A stretch of DNA of 64,000 nt from Aquabacterium sp. CECT 9606 (GTDB lineage: Bacteria; Pseudomonadota; Gammaproteobacteria; Burkholderiales; Burkholderiaceae_C), in assembly GCF_918741295.1 (NCBI RefSeq), contig NZ_CAKKNB010000003.1, positions 684,668 to 748,667 on the forward strand, read 5' to 3'. Position numbers and translations under genes: made by a program. The notes beneath the pieces are model-generated. The model did not search any database, was not told the origin of the DNA, and saw only the letters and a list, made by a program, of their open reading frames with translations. Below are positions 60,178-64,000 of the stretch, piece by piece; the stretch's first letter is position 1, and every line of letters begins with the position of its first letter.

Positions 60178-60615
60178 GATGATCCAATTGGGCCCTTGGC
60201 CTTGACGGTGCTGGGTGTCTTCGCGTGGAGTCTCATGGCGATACTGGGCGACCTGTTGGACCCAGAAAACCGTGACGCAGGCGTGGCCGTGTTCGATGCA
60301 TGGTTCTCGCGAAGCGACACTTCGCCTGAACAATAGGGCGCCTTGGCCTGGCGCCTGCACGAGACGTGGTGGCACTTGCTCCTCTTCGCTCCCCTGATCG
60401 CGCAGGTGCTGAAAACAGGATTCGGTCAAACTTGGCGCTTGCACCACAGCCGTCCCGTGCTGCAAGGGGCGGTGATCTTTTCGGCGATCGCAGGTTTGAC
60501 GATGCTGGTCGAGGGATTTGGAATGCCATCGACCATGGCGCTCAATTGGATCTCCTGCGGTCTGCTCACGGAGGTGATCTCAAGGACAGGCATCAAGATC
60601 AGTGCTGCCAACTGA
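60178..60615 (+). pseudogene. Hydrophobic protein with in-frame stop, unknown
   Basis: Frame 1 reads LTVLGVFAWSLMAILGDLLD, FDAWFSRSDTSPEQ, a TAG at 60334-60336, then WRLHETWWHLLLFAPLIAQV and VIFSAIAGLTMLVEGF, ending TGIKISAAN. Both halves look membrane-spanning, so it may be one protein with a nonsense codon. I do not recognise the family. It could also be two short chance frames. Confidence 0.3.
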
Positions 60616-60772
60616 CGCATCAAAGCTTGCGCCACCTTGAACGGTACTGACCTACAAGCTGACTTGTTTGTTCAACTCCTTGCTTGCCCAACCACCAATT
60701 GGCTGTTTGATGAGCTCATCAACTTGCTCGCGGGCTGCACAATGCAGAGATCCATGAACTGAGCCGCACGAC

Positions 60773-61042
60773 ATGAGCAGCCCAATCCAGCACAAGCCAC
60801 ACGGAAAACCAGCCGAAACCATTTTGCGAGACGATGGGCTGCGGTATCAAAGCAAGGCACCTGGCTCCCCTTTTGCAAACGGTTTTGCCGGTGGGATAGG
60901 TTCAATGTCATGCTTTTTTTGCGGTGCACATCGCGGTGCCAGCTTACGCGTCATGCAAAAGGTCCTGGGGCGCAGCCAACCTGTGTGTCAACCACCTTGT
61001 GGCAAGAACCCACGTCACGGCCGTGACCAACAAGACAGCTAG
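60773..61042 (+). CDS. Small protein with CxxC motif, unknown function
   Basis: 89 residues. The C-terminal half [23 protein letters not shown] followed by CQPPCG resembles a short zinc-ribbon-like family I have seen in Burkholderiales, but I cannot name it. The N-terminal half is polar. The start may be lower (ATG 60905 gives MSCFFCG). Low certainty of expression. Confidence 0.4.
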   Translation: MSSPIQHKPHGKPAETILRDDGLRYQSKAPGSPFANGFAGGIGSMSCFFCGAHRGASLRVMQKVLGRSQPVCQPPCGKNPRHGRDQQDS

Positions 61043-61079
61043 CCCAACGCCACTACGAGTCAAAAAAGCGAGGTACCGC

Positions 61080-61406
61080 ATGTTGCGATTGGCCGTCCTT
61101 TTCGCCCTGACTGCAATTGCAGAAATCACAGGGTGCTATCTGCCATGGCTGGTTCTGAGGCAAGGCAAGTCTCTCTGGCTCCTCGCTCCGGCTGCTGCAT
61201 CGCTCGCTCTGTTCGCATGGCTGTTGACTTTGCACCCCAACGCGGCTGGTCGCACCTATGCTGCCTATGGAGGCATGTACATCGCCGTCGCATTGCTCTG
61301 GCTGTGGCTGGTTGATGGCATCACGCCAACACCATGGGATATCGCGGGCGCTGGCATCGCCTTGGTCGGCATGGCCGTCATCGCGTTGCAGCCCGCCACA
61401 AGTTGA
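61080..61406 (+). CDS. YnfA/UPF0060-family small membrane protein, copy 2
   Basis: 108 residues, four helices, closely similar to 36507-36833: [60 protein letters not shown], ending [12 protein letters not shown] 61080 follows GCGAGGTACCGC. It is convergent with the truncated merR. Its arrangement beside a czc-type locus repeats the association with metal genes. Confidence 0.85.
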   Translation: MLRLAVLFALTAIAEITGCYLPWLVLRQGKSLWLLAPAAASLALFAWLLTLHPNAAGRTYAAYGGMYIAVALLWLWLVDGITPTPWDIAGAGIALVGMAVIALQPATS

Positions 61407-61418
61407 AAAAATTCCACA

Positions 61419-61766
61419 TCAACTGCAGCAACAGCCAGCCGTCGATAGCGCGACCGGTTGACTGGTGAGGTCACTGAAAATCGTACACCCGGAAGGGGGC
61501 CCACCCATGCATCTGTCCGAGCAAGATTGCACCAGCGCGGCCAGCCCGGACTCCAATGCTCGCAACTCTGCCATCTTGAGGCGCACCGCCTCCAGGTGAG
61601 ACCGAGCCAGGTCCCGGGCCTCCACGCAATCACGGCCTCCATCCCCTCCCAGATCGATGAGCTGGCGAATCTGCTCGATCGAGAACCCGAAGTCCCGGCT
61701 ACGCCGAATGAAAGTCAATCGCTCCCGGTGCACGTTCGAATAGGTCCGATGACCATTGGAACGCAA
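61419..61766 (-). pseudogene. MerR-family regulator lacking its DNA-binding N-terminus
   Basis: The frame begins at a TTG/ATG near 61766 with RSNGHRTYSNVHRERLTFI and continues with SRDFGFSIEQIRQLIDLGG, the Cys region GRDCVEARDLARSHLEAV and SCSDRCMGGPPSGC, ending AGCCCS. The first ~30 residues with the helix-turn-helix are missing, so it cannot bind DNA as a typical MerR. It is convergent with ynfA copy 2. Confidence 0.7.
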
Positions 61767-61840
61767 AATGCTGGATGACCATCCTCTTGATCTCTACAAA
61801 AGAATAGCAACTCTCAGGCAGCAAGCATGAGCAGAGATAC

Positions 61841-62020
61841 ATGACCATATCGACACACGATCAATTGCTGTCTTATGTACTGACCAGCGGCGGGGTGGCC
61901 ATTTGCCTTGCCATTTCCTACGGGCTTTAACTTGAATGGCGCGACCGGGCGAACCGCCGCCTCCGTCGGCAACGACGTCAGCAAAAGCGTAAGGAGTCGC
62001 GGAAAAGAGGCAGCCACTGA
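61841..62020 (+). pseudogene. 'LYLEWRD' small membrane protein, copy 3, nonsense codon
   Basis: ATG 61841 starts MTISTHDQLLSYVLTSGGVA and reaches ISYGL, then TAA where copy 1 has Tyr, then LEWRDRANRRLRRQRRQQ and a basic tail to TGA at 62018. A single base change (TAC/TAT to TAA) explains the stop. The rest of the frame is undamaged, so inactivation is recent or a single sequencing difference. Confidence 0.7.
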
Positions 62021-62221
62021 ATGTGGCGCCTCACCCGCTATCACGCACTTCCCCACGCAGACGAAACATGCCGAACCCAAGCAAGAAACACGCTGGCGAA
62101 TCCCACCTGAATGCCATCGCTAGGCACGATCGACATGCCGCTGCAATCGCTTTGGCAAGGCACTCTGTACAGCCCAAACACTTGGCGCAATCACAACGTG
62201 CGCATATTGTCGTAAAAATGC

Positions 62222-62252
62222 TTGACTCTGAACCCACTAGAGGGTTTCAAAT
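62222..62252 (+). promoter_or_regulatory. MerR-type promoter upstream of czcI copy 3
   Basis: -35 TTGACT (62222-62227), 19-bp spacer with CTCT/AGAG dyad, -10 TCAAAT (62247-62252). It matches the ATPase promoter at 38804 and is ahead of the czcI-proximal promoter at 62304. The nearest MerR gene (61419) has lost its DNA-binding domain. Confidence 0.65.
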
Positions 62253-62303
62253 ACACACCTGTGTTGCACAGAAATCGGTGCGTTTGCATGGCCGCTTCGC
62301 TGC

Positions 62304-62341
62304 TTGACATCCTCTTTGCTCCTCCCCCTATACTGCCCACC
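62304..62341 (+). promoter_or_regulatory. czcI copy 3 proximal promoter
   Basis: TTGACA (62304-62309), 19-bp spacer, TATACT (62329-62334), then 7 nt to the ATG. The TATACTGC-to-ATG layout is the same as in czcI copies 1 and 2. The transcript would start at or within one base of the ATG. Confidence 0.6.
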
Positions 62342-62701
62342 ATGCGTCGCTGGCTGACTTTGTTTCTGGTGCTTGTCCTACCGCTCCAATTCAGTTGGGC
62401 AGCGGCAGGCATCGCTTGCGCGCATGAAACCGGCTCAGCGGCCCATCACTTTGGGCACCACGTTCACCAACACAAGGCAGACACCAAGCCTGCCAAAGAA
62501 AAAGGCAAGGCTGAGGTCAGCAAGAGCATGGCCGACACCGACTGCCCTTACTGCCATGTGAGCGTACCAACGCCCGTCGCCGACATCCCTTTCTTCGAAG
62601 CACCCCAAGCCGATTCGGCCAGCCTGCCAGAACCTCTGTCGTTGCGTGCGCTGCTCCTCGAAGAAGCGCCCGAACGGCCCAACTGGCGCCAGCCAGCTTG
62701 A
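62342..62701 (+). CDS. CzcI-type peptide, copy 3
   Basis: 119 residues: signal MRRWLTLFLVLVLPLQFSWAA, His-rich AHHFGHHVHQHKA, Lys/Glu linker, DTDCPYCHVSVP and tail LLLEEAPERPNWRQPA, a weaker version of GLERP. It precedes a TolC-like gene as in the other czc loci. Metal of this third locus unknown; CzcI or CnrX-like roles are both possible. Confidence 0.78.
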   Translation: MRRWLTLFLVLVLPLQFSWAAAGIACAHETGSAAHHFGHHVHQHKADTKPAKEKGKAEVSKSMADTDCPYCHVSVPTPVADIPFFEAPQADSASLPEPLSLRALLLEEAPERPNWRQPA

Positions 62702-62768
62702 TCCGGCGAGGCGGCCTTTTCTCATTTCTCACTGACGTGAACCGCTAGTTTTACCGCACCGCCGGATC
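62700..62768 (+). ncRNA. Candidate czcI-czcC RNA element, copy 3
   Basis: GATCCGGCG (62700-62708) pairs perfectly with CGCCGGATC (62760-62768), around a small hairpin TCAC-TGAC-GTGA (62729-62740). Both arms differ from copy 1 but stay complementary, and the inner stem is replaced as well. It lies 34 nt before the TolC-like start. Confidence 0.45.
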
Positions 62769-62802
62769 CACCCGTTCTGATTTCGATCAACTGGAGGATT
62801 CG

Positions 62803-64000
62803 ATGCGACATTTGACGTTGGCGCTGGCCGTTGCGCTGTGCTGGCCGCCCACACAAGCTGCGGCGCAAGGCGCTCCGGTGCCTTCGGGCACCCCCACCCA
62901 GACCATGGCCCAGACCGCGAGTTCAACCGCACTGAGCCTGGCAGAAGCCTTGAGCCTGGCCGAGACGGCCAATCCAGCCTTGAGGGCCAAGCAAGCCCAG
63001 CTGGCCGCCGCCGAGGGCGCTGCCAGCGATGCTGCGGCGCTGCTGGCCAACAACCCTCAGTTGGCGCTTGAGCGCACCCGCCGTGATGTCCCCGATGCCT
63101 CGGGCACAGAGCGCCGCAAGGAGTGGAACGCTGGCGTGTCACAGGCCTTCGAAATCGCCGGGCAACCTCGATACCGCCGCCAGGCGACTGCCGCCGCCCT
63201 GCAGGCCCTGCGCCTGGAAATTGACGACCTGCGGCGCCAGCAGCAGGCCGAGGTAGCACAGCGCTTCTACCGGGTGCTGGCGTTACAACAACGCATGGAG
63301 CTGGAGACCCAGGCGGTCAAGCTGTTCGACAACACCGCCCAGGCCATCGAGCGCCGCCGTGGTGCTGGCGAGGACACGCGCCTGGACGCCAACGTGGCCT
63401 TGGTGGAAGCCGAGCGGGCCCGCAATCAACTGGCCTCCGTGCAGGAGCAACTCATCGAAGCACGCGCCGCCTTGGCCACGCCTTTGCAACTGCCGTTCTC
63501 GCAACTCCCTCAGGTCAGCGGAGACCTGAGCATCCAGGCCCCGCCCTATTCCGAGGCCCAGTTGCTGGAGCGTACACCGGCCCTGCCCCGCCTGCAGGCG
63601 CTCACGGCCCGGGCCAGCAGCGCGCAGGCCAGGCTTCAGTTGGAGCAGGCCGCCCGCTACCCCGATGTGACCCTGGGGTTGAACATCGGCCTGGAGGGGA
63701 CCTCCCAGGCGCGCGAGCGTTTGACCACCTTGACATTCGCTGTGCCCCTGCCTTTGTTCAAACACAACGGGGCCGCCATCGGGGCCGCAAGCAGCGAGGC
63801 CGCCCAGGCTGCCGTCGAACGTCAGGCTGCGGAGCGGGACGCGCCCGCCCAGATCCACGCGCTGTGGGCGCGGCTGGATAGCCTGCGCCAGCGCATCGAC
63901 CGCTTGCAGCGGTCGGTGTTGCCCGCCCTGGCAAAAAACGAGGAGCTGTCCGTCAAGTCCCTGCGGGCAGGCCAGATCGGCCTGCTGGAGCTGATCGTCA
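62803..64000 (+). CDS. CzcC/CnrC-like outer-membrane factor (partial, runs off right edge)
   Basis: At least 399 residues from ATG 62803 (CTGGAGGATTCG upstream), frame open to the edge. Signal peptide ending TQAAAQGAP, TolC repeat one LSLAEALSLAETANPALRAK, and LALERTRRDVPDASG, repeat two VTLGLNIGLEGTS, AVPLPLFKHNGAA and a C-terminal LRAGQIGLLELIV. It is diverged from CzcC at 41710, so it starts a distinct HME-RND system; the adaptor and permease should follow beyond the window. Confidence 0.85.
   Translation, partial: MRHLTLALAVALCWPPTQAAAQGAPVPSGTPTQTMAQTASSTALSLAEALSLAETANPALRAKQAQLAAAEGAASDAAALLANNPQLALERTRRDVPDASGTERRKEWNAGVSQAFEIAGQPRYRRQATAAALQALRLEIDDLRRQQQAEVAQRFYRVLALQQRMELETQAVKLFDNTAQAIERRRGAGEDTRLDANVALVEAERARNQLASVQEQLIEARAALATPLQLPFSQLPQVSGDLSIQAPPYSEAQLLERTPALPRLQALTARASSAQARLQLEQAARYPDVTLGLNIGLEGTSQARERLTTLTFAVPLPLFKHNGAAIGAASSEAAQAAVERQAAERDAPAQIHALWARLDSLRQRIDRLQRSVLPALAKNEELSVKSLRAGQIGLLELIV

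Noticed and set aside
60178..60615. Two separate small genes around the TAG at 60334
   Set aside because: Neither half has a ribosome site or known family; listed only as a low-confidence broken membrane protein.

Overview
This is a GC-rich (about 60-65 %) window with betaproteobacterial, Burkholderiales-like protein families. Nearly all of it is a heavy-metal resistance island. I saw no transposase, tRNA, rRNA or CRISPR array. Mobility is suggested only by a gene resembling integrative-element recombination directionality factors. It is present twice in the same orientation, cut off by the left edge (1-720) and as a nonsense-mutated duplicate (about 7519-8325). The species is not determined.

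Layout. 1-8.4 kb: the two RDF-like copies flank an envelope two-component module: PepSY protein, PAP2 phosphatase, two paralogous COG4705 membrane proteins, a frameshifted PepSY/beta-barrel protein, an OmpR-type regulator and its kinase. Two promoters carry 11-nt-spaced direct repeats that fit this regulator. 8.6-17.1 kb: a catalase-fold protein, a small secreted protein, and a complete cusCBA copper/silver RND system whose CusB carries a C-terminal CusF domain. 17.2-22 kb: a CsoR/RcnR-family repressor with an RcnA-like Ni/Co exporter, an Nramp-family transporter, and a LemA/TPM operon. 22-31.1 kb: copper detoxification, namely CopZ-like chaperone, P1B-1 ATPase with a divergent MerR-type regulator, DUF305, CusF, cupredoxin, multicopper oxidase, TolC-like lipoprotein and two small secreted proteins. 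31.1-36.8 kb: arsenic and chromate genes (arsR, arsI, a sterol-desaturase-like gene, arsC, aquaporin, chrB, chrA, ynfA). 37-41.1 kb: DUF6488, HupE/UreJ and a Zn/Cd/Pb ATPase. 41.2-48.8 kb: complete czcICBAD. 48.8-51.4 kb: mixed genes including an orphan flgB.

51.6-62.0 kb is a graveyard of metal-resistance fragments: an ATPase N-terminus, a second czc locus collapsed to czcI plus a czcC-czcD chimera, a response-regulator tail, merR pieces, half an MFS gene, and a czcA pseudogene fused head-on to a duplicate of the kinase from 5.7-7.0 kb. 62.2-64 kb starts a third czc-type locus that runs off the right edge.

The genes together cover sensing (MerR, CsoR/RcnR, ArsR and ChrB regulators plus the two-component system), periplasmic binding and oxidation, inner-membrane export and trans-envelope RND export of Cu/Ag, Zn/Cd/Co, Ni/Co, As and Cr. 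The most unusual signals are: (i) a structured RNA element between czcI and czcC, kept in three copies with changed but still complementary stems; (ii) eight regulator or metal-peptide genes whose -10 box lies 6-9 nt before the ATG with no Shine-Dalgarno, predicting leaderless mRNAs; (iii) a family of His-rich secreted peptides ending in a shared GLERP-like tail at the heads of efflux operons; (iv) a small 'LYLEWRD' membrane protein family present three times.
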